Source: Methylobacterium sp. WSM2598
GTDB lineage: Bacteria; Pseudomonadota; Alphaproteobacteria; Rhizobiales; Beijerinckiaceae
Direction: 5' to 3'
DNA length: 64,000 bases
Assembly (NCBI RefSeq): GCF_000379105.1
Contig: NZ_KB900609.1
Span: 1,176,347 to 1,240,346 of the forward strand
Shown here: piece after piece, positions 31,957-41,858 of the stretch
How positions within the stretch are numbered: the stretch's first letter is position 1
How the letters are laid out: every line of letters begins with the position of its first letter
Made by a program: the position numbers and the translations under genes
Notes under the pieces: model-generated
The model's database searches: none
What the model saw: the letters and a program-made list of their open reading frames with translations, nothing else
Told to the model about the DNA's origin: nothing

Positions 31957-33012
31957 ATGCGAGGAGAAGCGTGCGCTTCGCTCGGCCGCCGCGGCAGGCT
32001 CGTCCTCTTGGTGGCCGCGGCCGGGCTGTCCGCCTGCCTCGCGGCGGCTTCGGCGCCGGCGCAGGGGACATCCGACCCGTCCGGACAGGGCGCGGCCCCG
32101 CCGCGGGCGAAGGAGGTCCAGGGCGATGCGCCCCTCTCTACCGTCAAGGTCCCGTACGGCGAGCGCGTCGCCCTGCCGGTCGCCAACCCGCCCCCGCGCC
32201 GGGCCGATTACGCCTCCGTCTACATGACGGGATTGCCGCAGGGCTCGACCGTGTCCGACAGCGTCCACGACGTGGTGGTGGGCGACGACGTGCAGGCGAT
32301 CGACATCAGCAGCTTCAACCTCGAAGGGCTCTTCGTCCTGCTGCCGCGCGATCTCGCCTCCCGCTCGCACGAGGTGTTCGTCGCCAGCGTCCTGGCCTTC
32401 CCGCCCTGGTCCGGGGAGGGCAACCCGGTCCAGACCGAGACCCTCTCGACGATGGTCATCATCCCGGAGGTCTCTTCGCTTCCGCCGCTCGCTCTCGACG
32501 TGCCGCAACCGGCCGTCGCCGTGATGAGCGTTCCGCCCGCCGCGGCCCCGCCGCCCGGGCCTGGCCGGGACGTGCCGAGCCGGGATGTGGCGAGCCGGAA
32601 TGTGCTGAGCCGGGACCTGCCGAGCCGGGACCTGCCGAGCACGGATCAGCCGGCCCCCGACCGGGCCGGCCCGCGGGCGACCGGCGCCGCGATCGCGGAG
32701 CCTCCGAGCCCGGCGCAGCCGCCCCCCGCGGCGGATCCGGGAGCCGGCGACGAGCCCTCCGCGGTGGCGCTCCTGGCGAGGGCCGGGCAGCTGCTCCAGG
32801 TCGGCAACGTGAGCGGAGCGCGGCTGCTGCTGCTGCGGGCCGGGTCGGCCGACGCGACGGAGCTCCTGGCGCAGACCTACGAGGAGGCCTTCCTGCGCCG
32901 CCTGGGCGTGCGCGGATTGAGGGGCGATCCGGAGCGCGCGCGCAGCTACTCCGAGGCGGCCGCGCGCCTCCGCCAGGGCGGGGTCCAGCGTCAGGCCCGA
33001 TCGGCCCCGTGA
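31957..33012 (+). CDS. Predicted lipoprotein with Pro-rich linker and Sel1-like tail
   Basis: A 351-residue protein. A signal peptide with lipobox LSAC (Cys27, in VLLVAAAGLSACLAA) predicts an outer-membrane or inner-membrane-anchored lipoprotein. Residues about 60-175 form a beta-rich domain (VYMTGLPQGSTVSDSVHDVV, then DDVQAIDISSFNLEGLFVLL). Residues about 195-260 are a Pro/Arg/Asp-rich linker with degenerate repeats of SRDLP. The C-terminus is helical (ALLARAGQLLQVGNVSGARL, then LRGDPERARSYSEAA) like a TPR/Sel1 segment. It precedes a TAXI-type binding protein on the same strand. Function unknown. Confidence 0.75.
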   Translation: MRGEACASLGRRGRLVLLVAAAGLSACLAAASAPAQGTSDPSGQGAAPPRAKEVQGDAPLSTVKVPYGERVALPVANPPPRRADYASVYMTGLPQGSTVSDSVHDVVVGDDVQAIDISSFNLEGLFVLLPRDLASRSHEVFVASVLAFPPWSGEGNPVQTETLSTMVIIPEVSSLPPLALDVPQPAVAVMSVPPAAAPPPGPGRDVPSRDVASRNVLSRDLPSRDLPSTDQPAPDRAGPRATGAAIAEPPSPAQPPPAADPGAGDEPSAVALLARAGQLLQVGNVSGARLLLLRAGSADATELLAQTYEEAFLRRLGVRGLRGDPERARSYSEAAARLRQGGVQRQARSAP

Positions 33013-33095
33013 CGGCAGCAGGCAGGGAGACCCCGATGGAGAGCAGGATGCGTGTGATGCGCTTTCCGGAGGATCACGTCCGGACGGCGTATGAC

Positions 33096-33227
33096 GAGCC
33101 CGCGCGGCGCTTGAGCGAAGCCCATATCCGCCATCCCGAAGGGATCAAGCGGGTTTGGGATGACAAGCCCGCGCGGCGCTTGAGCGACGCCGGCATCCGC
33201 ATGGCCAAGCAATCCGTCGGATGTCGG
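33096..33227. repeat. Two tandem family A repeat modules just before a start codon
   Basis: Two modules, each beginning AGCCCGCGCGGCGCTTGAGC, occupy 33099-33165 and 33166-33227. The first carries the CATCCCGAAGGGATCAAGCG hairpin. The second carries the GCATGGCCAAGCAATCCGTC hairpin, which is the subtype seen at 52259 and 60497. The second copy ends exactly at the ATG of the next gene and is an open frame in phase with it. Confidence 0.75.
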
Positions 33228-34391
33228 ATGACCCGTCTCGCGGCCCTCGCGATCTCGGTCGCTCTGCTCGCCGGGGCGCCGGGCTCCCCGGCCCAGGCCC
33301 GGGAGGCGGCGCCGGCCGCCGAGAGCGAGGGGATGGTCGGCGACAGCATGAACGCGGCGACGGTCTCGATCGTCACCGGCACGCCGGGCGGCACCTATTT
33401 CCGCATCGGCGCGGACCTCGCCTTCGTGCTCGACGACGGCAAGCAGCTGCGGATCCTCCCGATCCTCGGGAAGGGCGCCGGGCAGAACGCCTACGACCTC
33501 CTGTTCCTGAAGGGTGTGGACCTCGCCTTCCTGCGCACCGACACGCTCGAGCAGCTGCGCGAGGACAAGCGGCTGACCAAGGTCGACACCCGCATCCAGT
33601 ACATTTCCAAGCTGTTCGACGACGAACTGCACATCATCGGTCCGGTCGACGTCACGGATGCGCGGCAGCTCGCGGGCAAGCGCGTGACCTTCGACGTCAA
33701 GGGCAGCGGCACCGACTACAGCGGCCGGGCGATGTTCCGGAAGCTCGGGATCGCCGTGCAGGCGATCAACGTCGATCAGCCGACGGCGCTCGAGATGCTG
33801 CGCAAGGGCGAGGTGGACGCCGTCGTCTCCGTCGCCGCCAAGCCCGTGGCGATGATCGCGGGCTTCGATCCGGGCGGCAAGTTCCACCTCATCCCGGCGA
33901 AGTACGCGGCCGCGGTCGAGGATGCCTACCTGCCGGCCTCGCTCACCAAGCAGGATTACCCCAAGCTCATGGGACAGGCCGACGAGGTGCAGACGCTGGC
34001 GGTCGGCACGGTGCTCGGGGTCTACAAGCCCGTGAAGGGCTCGGCCCGCTACGCCAAGCTCGCCCGCTTCGTGGATGCGTTCTTCGGCAAGTTCGACGAG
34101 TTCCTCGCGCCGCAGCGCCACCCGAAATGGCGCGAGGTCAACCTGGCCGCCGAGGTGAGCGGCTGGACCCGGTTCCGGCCGGCCCAGAAGTGGCTCGACG
34201 CGCATCGCGAGCCGCAGGCCTCCGGGAGCGGAGACTTCACGGCCTTCCTGAACGACCAGCAGCCGAGTGCCGCGACCGGCAAGGAGGAACTCTACCAAGC
34301 CTACCTGCAATGGCGGAAAGACCGCGGCCGCGCCATCAACAGCCTGGGCGAGAGGGTCCCGGACCGGCAGACGAAGGGTTCGAGCTTCTAG
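33228..34391 (+). CDS. TAXI-family TRAP-type periplasmic solute-binding protein
   Basis: A 387-residue exported protein with signal peptide MTRLAALAISVALLAGAPGS. The mature protein matches TAXI (Imp-like) binding proteins: VSIVTGTPGGTYFRIGADLA, then KGAGQNAYDLLFLKGVDLAF, then ISKLFDDELHIIGP and AGKRVTFDVKGSGTDYSGRA. The C-terminal extension (about residues 330-387) is unusual. The reading frame is open far upstream through the repeats; ATG 33228 is chosen because the signal peptide begins there, though ATG 33201 inside the repeat is in phase. No TRAP permease gene is adjacent, so it may be an orphan sensor or partner of the preceding lipoprotein. Confidence 0.85.
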   Translation: MTRLAALAISVALLAGAPGSPAQAREAAPAAESEGMVGDSMNAATVSIVTGTPGGTYFRIGADLAFVLDDGKQLRILPILGKGAGQNAYDLLFLKGVDLAFLRTDTLEQLREDKRLTKVDTRIQYISKLFDDELHIIGPVDVTDARQLAGKRVTFDVKGSGTDYSGRAMFRKLGIAVQAINVDQPTALEMLRKGEVDAVVSVAAKPVAMIAGFDPGGKFHLIPAKYAAAVEDAYLPASLTKQDYPKLMGQADEVQTLAVGTVLGVYKPVKGSARYAKLARFVDAFFGKFDEFLAPQRHPKWREVNLAAEVSGWTRFRPAQKWLDAHREPQASGSGDFTAFLNDQQPSAATGKEELYQAYLQWRKDRGRAINSLGERVPDRQTKGSSF

Positions 34392-34397
34392 GCAACT

Positions 34398-34470
34398 GCA
34401 CGCGGCAATCCTGCTTGGCCTCTTGTTTTCGCGTGATTTCTCGCCACCAAACCGGTGACCCCTACGGCGC
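34398..34470. repeat. Dispersed repeat, family C
   Basis: CGGCAATCCTGCTTGGCCTC, then GTTTTCGCGTGATTTC and ACCAAACCGGTGACCCCT, related to 40631-40717. It lies 7 bp after a stop codon. The remainder up to 34637 is non-coding. Confidence 0.55.
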
Positions 34471-34637
34471 ATGAGGCCTGGAACCGGATCGCCCGGGCCC
34501 GCGGCGCCCGTCCGGGAGTTTTCCGCAGGTGTCCCGCCCGCGCCGCCGGACCTTCCTTCGCGGCCGCACGTTGAGCGCGTGGTGGTGCTTGGCAGCGCGG
34601 GATCGGGCTGCCGCCGGTGCGGATGCGAGGAACCGAG

Positions 34638-36905
<2,268 letters not shown>

Positions 36906-36923
36906 GCCGGCGCCCGCCATCCG

Positions 36924-36954
36924 CCTCCCGCGGCCCGGGCGGAGCCGCGGGAGG
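36924..36954 (+). terminator. Perfect 11-bp hairpin between glgX and the response regulator
   Basis: CCTCCCGCGGC at 36924-36934 and GCCGCGGGAGG at 36944-36954 with a 9-nt loop, 19 bp after the glgX stop. There is no T tract, so it is a weak or Rho-assisted terminator or an mRNA-stabilising structure. Confidence 0.45.
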
Positions 36955-36981
36955 TCCCCTTCGCAGGACGGAGACCTCGAG

Positions 36982-37359
36982 GTGACCAAGATCCTGCTCG
37001 TCGAGGACCACGAAGAGATCTGGGACTTCCTGTCCCGGCGCCTGACGCGCCGCGGCTACGAGGTCGTGATGGCCCATGACGGCGATGCCGGCGTGCAGCA
37101 GGCCCGCTCCTTGCGCCCGGACGTGATCCTGCTCGACATGAACCTGCCGGTGCTGGACGGCTGGTCGGTCGCGCGCGCGCTCAAGTCGAGCCCCGACACC
37201 CAGTCGATCCCGATCATCGCGCTCACCGCCCACGCCATGTCGGGCGACCGCGAGAAGGCGATCCAGGCGGGCTGCGACGATTACCACCCCAAGCCGATCG
37301 ACTTCGCCAAGCTGCTCGGCCAGATCGGCGCGGTCACCGGCGCCGGCGCCCCGCCGTGA
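36982..37359 (+). CDS. Single-domain response regulator (DivK/CheY-like)
   Basis: A 125-residue receiver with no output domain: acidic pair in ILLVEDHEEIWDFL, phospho-acceptor Asp52 in VILLDMNLPVLDGW, Thr in IIALTAHAMSGDR and Lys in DDYHPKPIDF. The start is GTG 36982, preceded by GGAGACCTCGAG. Its stop overlaps the start of the following membrane protein gene (GTGA). No kinase is adjacent; the hybrid kinase at 28367 is a possible but unproven partner. Confidence 0.93.
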   Translation: MTKILLVEDHEEIWDFLSRRLTRRGYEVVMAHDGDAGVQQARSLRPDVILLDMNLPVLDGWSVARALKSSPDTQSIPIIALTAHAMSGDREKAIQAGCDDYHPKPIDFAKLLGQIGAVTGAGAPP

Positions 37360-39299
37360 GCGAGGATCCGGTCACCGCCCGCTGGCTGCGGCAGGCCCTG
37401 CCGGCCTTCGTCGTGCTCGCCGGCCTGCTCGGCGTGCTGGCGCTCGCGGTGCTGCTGGTCATGGGCCGCGAGATCCTGGTGCCGATCACGCTGGCAATCT
37501 TCCTGAGCTTCGTGCTGGTGCCGGCGGTGCGGGCGCTGCGGCGCCTGCGCATCCCGCGGGTGCCCGCGGTGCTGCTCGTGGTGCTGCTCGCCTTCGGGGC
37601 GCTCGGCACGGTCGGCAGCCTGCTCGCGGGCGAGGCGGCGCAGCTCGCCGCCGACCTGCCGCGCTACTCGCTCACGATGCGCGACAAGATCAAGCTCCTG
37701 CAGGGCGCGACCGCGGGCGGGGGAGGGGTCTCGCGCCTCCTCGACATGGTGGCGGATCTCAGCCGCGAGCTGCAGCCGCCGCCCGAGCCGAAGGACCGCG
37801 CGGCGCCCGCCGCCGGCACGCCGCTCAAGGTCGAGGTGGTGGAGGCTCGCCCGAGCGTGCTCGCGGCCCTCGGTACCTACGCGGCCCCCGTGCTGCACCC
37901 GCTGGCGACGACGGGCCTGATCCTGCTCTTCAGCGTCGTCATCCTCCTGCAGCGGGAGGACCTGCGCAACCGGGCGATCCGGCTCGCGGGCTCGGGCGAC
38001 CTGCGCCGCACCACGGCGGCGATCGACGACGCCACCGCCCGCCTCACCCGCTTCTTCCTGGCCCAGCTCGGCCTCAACACCGCCTTCGGGGTGGTGATCG
38101 GCCTGGGGCTCTGGATCATCGGCATCCCGAGCCCGGTGCTGTTCGGCGTCATCGCCGGCATCCTGCGCTTCGTGCCCTATATCGGCGCGGTGATCGGCGC
38201 GCTGCTGCCGCTGGTGCTCGCGGCCGCGGTCGATCCCGGCTGGACCATGGTCCTGGCCACCGCCGCGCTGTTCCTCGTCGTCGAGCCGGTGGCCGGCCAC
38301 GTCGTCGAGCCGCTGCTCTACGGGCACTCGACCGGCCTCTCGCCCGTGGCGGTGATCCTGGCCGCGACGGTCTGGGCCTTCCTGTGGGGACCGGTCGGCC
38401 TCGTCCTCGCCACGCCGCTCACCGTCTGCCTCGTGGTGCTGGGCCGGCACGTCGAGCGGCTGGAATTCCTGGAGGTGCTGCTCGGCGACGGGCCGGCGCT
38501 GGCGCCCGAGGAGATCTTCTACCAGCGCATGCTCGCGGGCGATCCCGGCGAGGCCATCGACCAGGGCGTGCAGTTCCTCAAGGCCCGCCCGCTCGTCACC
38601 TATTACGACGAGGTGGTGCTGGCCGCCCTGCGGATGGCGCAGGACGACTTCGCCCGCGGGACGGTGGCGCGCGCCCGGCAGGACGAGGTCGGCGAGGCCT
38701 TCCGCACCGTGGTGGAGCGCCTGGGCGCGACGCGCCCGAGCCTGTGGCGGCGGGCGCTCGGCCGCGAGGCCGCCGCCGCCGTCGCGGCGGTCGGTCCCGA
38801 TCCCCGGGCGGCCGCGACGGTGCTCGACCGGGCGGCGCTGCCGCCGCGCTGGCGCGGGCCCGCCCCCGTGCTCTGCGTGTCGAGCGGCGGCGCCTTCGAC
38901 CTCGCCACGACCCGGATGCTGAGCCAGATCCTCGACCGCCACGGCCTCCCGTCCCGGGTGACGACGCTGCGGGACCTGCTGCGCGAGGGTGCCGAGGCGG
39001 TCGACCCGCGGGCGACCGCCCTGGTCTGCTACTCCTACCTGGAGCCGATCAGCCTGTCGCAGATCCGCTACGTGGTGCGCCAGACCCGCAGGACCCTGCC
39101 GGGCGTGACCGTGCTGGTCGGCTTCTGGGGCGAGCGCGATCCCGGCACGCTGGCGCGCCTGCGCCGGGCCACCTCGGCGGACGTGCTCGTGACCTCGCTC
39201 GGCGACGCGCTCGGGGCCGTCCTCGCCCGCGCCGCGCCCGCGCCGCAGCCCCAGCGGGGCGGCGCGCCGAGCCCCGCGGCCGCGCCGGTGCGGGCGTGA
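37356..39299 (+). CDS. AI-2E-family membrane protein with large C-terminal domain
   Basis: A 647-residue inner-membrane protein. Paired N-terminal helices at about residues 14-70 and six more to about 375 match the AI-2E/TqsA/PerM family (VPITLAIFLSFVLVPAVRAL, then ILRFVPYIGAVIGALLPLVL, then VVEPLLYGHSTGLSPVAVIL). Residues about 380-647 are an extra cytoplasmic part with a Rossmann-like stretch (PAPVLCVSSGGAFDLATTRM, then ATALVCYSYLEPISLSQIRY). Usual family members are about 350 residues, so this is a long variant. It is translationally coupled at both ends (GTGA overlaps). The substrate is unknown; family names do not prove autoinducer export. Confidence 0.88.
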   Translation: MSEDPVTARWLRQALPAFVVLAGLLGVLALAVLLVMGREILVPITLAIFLSFVLVPAVRALRRLRIPRVPAVLLVVLLAFGALGTVGSLLAGEAAQLAADLPRYSLTMRDKIKLLQGATAGGGGVSRLLDMVADLSRELQPPPEPKDRAAPAAGTPLKVEVVEARPSVLAALGTYAAPVLHPLATTGLILLFSVVILLQREDLRNRAIRLAGSGDLRRTTAAIDDATARLTRFFLAQLGLNTAFGVVIGLGLWIIGIPSPVLFGVIAGILRFVPYIGAVIGALLPLVLAAAVDPGWTMVLATAALFLVVEPVAGHVVEPLLYGHSTGLSPVAVILAATVWAFLWGPVGLVLATPLTVCLVVLGRHVERLEFLEVLLGDGPALAPEEIFYQRMLAGDPGEAIDQGVQFLKARPLVTYYDEVVLAALRMAQDDFARGTVARARQDEVGEAFRTVVERLGATRPSLWRRALGREAAAAVAAVGPDPRAAATVLDRAALPPRWRGPAPVLCVSSGGAFDLATTRMLSQILDRHGLPSRVTTLRDLLREGAEAVDPRATALVCYSYLEPISLSQIRYVVRQTRRTLPGVTVLVGFWGERDPGTLARLRRATSADVLVTSLGDALGAVLARAAPAPQPQRGGAPSPAAAPVRA

Positions 39300-40543
39300 G
39301 CGCGCCGGCCGGGCCCGGCGCTCGCCCGGCGGCCGCGCGGGAGGCGCCGCCCCGCGCCGAGGGGCCCCTCGACCTCGCCGGGGCGGAGCTGCCGCCGGGG
39401 ACCGACCTCGTCGAGGCGGATCTCTCGGGCGCGAACCTCGCGCGGGCGCGCCTCTCCGGGATCCTCGCCCGCTCCGCGCGCTTCGACGGCGCCCGCATCG
39501 AGGAGGCGGATTTCAGCGGGGCGGACCTCAGCGGCGCGCATTTCGCGACCGTGGCCGGCGGCCAGGCCCGCTTCTCCGGCGCCATGATGGAGGATGCGCG
39601 CTTCTGCGGGGCCACCCTGCGCTTCGCGACCCTGGCGGGCGGGCTCCTCGACGGGGCCGACTTCACCGGCGCCGACCTCTGGGGGGCCGACTTCACCGAC
39701 GCGGATGCCGACGACACGCTGTTTCGCCGCGCCCGGCTCGACGAGGCGAAGCTCGTCAACGTCAACCTGACCGGGGCGGTGTTCGAGGGGGCGAGCCTCG
39801 CCAAGGCGTCCCTCGCCGGCTCGCGGCTGAGCCGGGCCAACTTCGTCGAGGCGAAGCTCGACGGGGCCGACCTGTCGGGGGCCGACCTCTCGGATGCCCG
39901 CCTCGTGCGGCTCGACCTCACCTCCTGCCGGTTGCGGCACGCGCGCTTCGCGCATGCGTGGCTGGAGGGCACGCGCCTGCGGGTCGACCAGCTCGGCGGC
40001 GCGGTCGGCGAGGAGGTGGCGGGGGATTACGCGGCCGCGGTGGCGAGCTACCTCGTGGTAGAGCGCAACCAGCGCAGCATCGGCGACCGGGAGGGGGCGA
40101 GCTGGGCCTTCAAGCGCGCCCGCCGCATGGGCCGCCACCACGCGGGAGCGCTGACCCGCGCCGCGTGGCGGGAGGGGGCGTGGCGCGCGGGGCTTCGCCA
40201 CGGCTCCGACTGGCTCTCGGACCGCTTCGTCGAGTGGCTGTGCGATTACGGCGAGAGCCTGACGCGGATCGTGCGCGCCTTCGCGTTGGCGATCCTGGTC
40301 TTCGCGGCGCTCTACGGGGTGACCGGGGGGCTGATCCCGGAGGGCCGGGACGGCGTGCCGACCTACAACCCGCTGGACCTGGTGAGCTACAGCGCCCTCA
40401 ACATGATGACGGCGAACCAGCCGGAACTCGGCATCAAGCCCGTGGGGCGCGTCACCAACATCCTGGTCGGCAGCCAGGGGGCGCTCGGCATCATCCTGAT
40501 GGGCCTGTTCGGCTTCGTCCTCGGCAACCGGCTGCAGCGCTAA
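39296..40543 (+). CDS. Pentapeptide-repeat protein with C-terminal membrane/ion-channel-like domain
   Basis: A 415-residue protein starting at GTG 39296, overlapping the previous stop. Residues about 35-225 form A(D/N)LxX pentapeptide repeats (LVEADLSGANLARARLSGIL, then DGADFTGADLWGADFTDADA, then LDGADLSGADLSDARLVRLD). The C-terminus has two transmembrane helices at about residues 320-340 and 385-410 with a re-entrant-like loop between (SYSALNMMTANQPELGIKP), reminiscent of two-TM potassium-channel modules without a clear GYG filter. It ends the response regulator/AI-2E unit. A 21-bp inverted repeat starts immediately after its stop. Confidence 0.85.
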   Translation: MSAPAGPGARPAAAREAPPRAEGPLDLAGAELPPGTDLVEADLSGANLARARLSGILARSARFDGARIEEADFSGADLSGAHFATVAGGQARFSGAMMEDARFCGATLRFATLAGGLLDGADFTGADLWGADFTDADADDTLFRRARLDEAKLVNVNLTGAVFEGASLAKASLAGSRLSRANFVEAKLDGADLSGADLSDARLVRLDLTSCRLRHARFAHAWLEGTRLRVDQLGGAVGEEVAGDYAAAVASYLVVERNQRSIGDREGASWAFKRARRMGRHHAGALTRAAWREGAWRAGLRHGSDWLSDRFVEWLCDYGESLTRIVRAFALAILVFAALYGVTGGLIPEGRDGVPTYNPLDLVSYSALNMMTANQPELGIKPVGRVTNILVGSQGALGIILMGLFGFVLGNRLQR

Positions 40544-40622
40544 GTGTCTCTCACAAAACTCCCGATCGCTGCCATCGCCCGTTGGGGCGAGGGCAGCGCG
40601 GCGGGAGTTTTGTGAGAGACAC
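40544..40622. repeat. Long perfect inverted repeat directly after the pentapeptide gene
   Basis: Arms of 21 bp (starting GTGTCTCTCACAAAACTCCC at 40544, mirrored at 40602-40622) enclose a 37-nt loop that itself folds through CGCTGCC/GGCAGCG and TCGCCC/GGGCGA. The arm starts on the base after the TAA stop. It could be a strong terminator or a short MITE-like element. Confidence 0.75.
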
Positions 40623-40630
40623 CAAGCACA

Positions 40631-40717
40631 GTGTCCCGGGCAATTCTGCTTTGCTTTTGGTCCTGCATCATATCCGCTGACGCGGTGCTTCGGTTCGCCG
40701 CCGAACCGGTGACCCCT
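40631..40717. repeat. Dispersed repeat, family C
   Basis: GTGTCCCGGGCAATTCTGCT, then GCTTTTGGTCCTGCATCATA and CCGAACCGGTGACCCCTTGG, related to 34398-34470. This GGTGACCCC-ending type is a typical alphaproteobacterial extragenic repeat. Confidence 0.6.
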
Positions 40718-41496
40718 TGGGCACCGGCCGGTCCCGGCCGGCGGAATGCGGCCGAGGTCCGGTGCCGCGCGGGCGCCGCCGCACCCGCCCTCGGGCGGCA
40801 GCCGATCGCGTCCCGTCGGATCCTGCGCGAGGGTCTCGACGTCATCGCGGCGGCCGCGACGGACCCGCGGCCGCTTCGTCGAACGAACGCGCTCGGGTCG
40901 GATTCCCGCCCCGGCCAGACCTCCGGTTCGCGCTCGCCCCGCTGCCGCTTGCGTCCCAGGTCCGCCGTTCAGAAGGTCCGCCGTTCAGAAGGTCCGCGTC
41001 CAGGCAATCCGATGCAAGATCCTGATCGGCCTGCCCGACTGACAGCGTCGGACGTGAGACCGAGCCAAGCGCGCTCTCGGCAAAATCTTATGGATATAAT
41101 TTGATGATGCTGCATTCCATCTTGATTTCGCGATTCATGATTGCCCATTGCGCAACGATTTTCCTTCTATTACAAATATAAAATGATGTCAATCACGATA
41201 ATCCGATGACGGTATACTCACATCTTAGCTATTTTTCTGTTCACCATTCGAAAGATGCGCGCCACGGCGATCGCACTGGAGCAATCATAGAATGGCTTTA
41301 GCCATTTCTCCCCAACCCGTAACACATACCAGGCTAATCCTTCAATATCACTCAATATTCGCTGGCCAACGTGCGCCGGGCGCCCTGGCGTGAGCGGGCT
41401 TTGCCAACATCCCATTGCCGGCGGGACAGACCGAAACCTCGCTGCGCCCCGGGCCTACGCCCCCTGCAACGCAGCCTGAACGGCCAAAGTCGAGCG
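40718..41496. other. Gene-poor region including an AT-rich island
   Basis: 40718-41060 is GC-rich with no supported gene; a 15-bp direct repeat (GGTCCGCCGTTCAGA) occurs near 40960-40986. 41065-41350 is AT-rich and unlike its surroundings. A 65-codon minus-strand frame (41218-41415) there ends in ARIFRMVNRKIAKM and has no recognised family. It may be the relic of a foreign gene. Confidence 0.4.
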
Positions 41497-41600
41497 AGAG
41501 CATTTTCCGACGAAGTGGATGCCGGTTCGTCGCAGAAAATGCAGCAAGATCAAAGACCTAGAGCAGTACCTGATTGCAACGTGATCGGGTGCTGCTCTAA
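41497..41600. repeat. Dispersed repeat, family B
   Basis: Begins GAGCATTTTCCGACGAAGTG and continues GATGCCGGTTCGTCGCAGAA, ending in GAGCAGTACCTGATTGCAAC and GTGCTGCTCTA. Close to the copy at 25356-25460. 41601-41745 shows nothing. Confidence 0.8.
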
Positions 41601-41745
41601 GCCTGCCGATGACATTCTCGCCAACGTCGCGCGGTTCTGCCAACGAACTTCCAACCAAACAGAAACTTGCTACGCCAGAGTGCAAAACTCTGATCGCATG
41701 CACGCTCAGGTTTCATCCGTGAGGGACGGCGAAGCCGGTGTGCAA

Positions 41746-41855
41746 CTCATACCAAATCCGCCTGATTCCTTCGGAATGGCGGATGTGGACCTCGCTCAGG
41801 CGCCGCGTGGGCTCTGATCCGGGATCCGCTTTGATCAAGCGGATCCCGGTTCAAA
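41746..41855. repeat. Dispersed palindromic repeat, family A
   Basis: A hairpin module (CCGCCTGATTCCTTCGGAAT, then GGCGGAT) is followed by CTCGCTCAGGCGCCGCGTGG and the palindrome GATCCGGGATCCGCTTTGAT/CAAGCGGATCCCGG. It ends 5 bp from the stop codon of the MHS transporter gene. Confidence 0.8.
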
Positions 41856-41858
41856 CCA

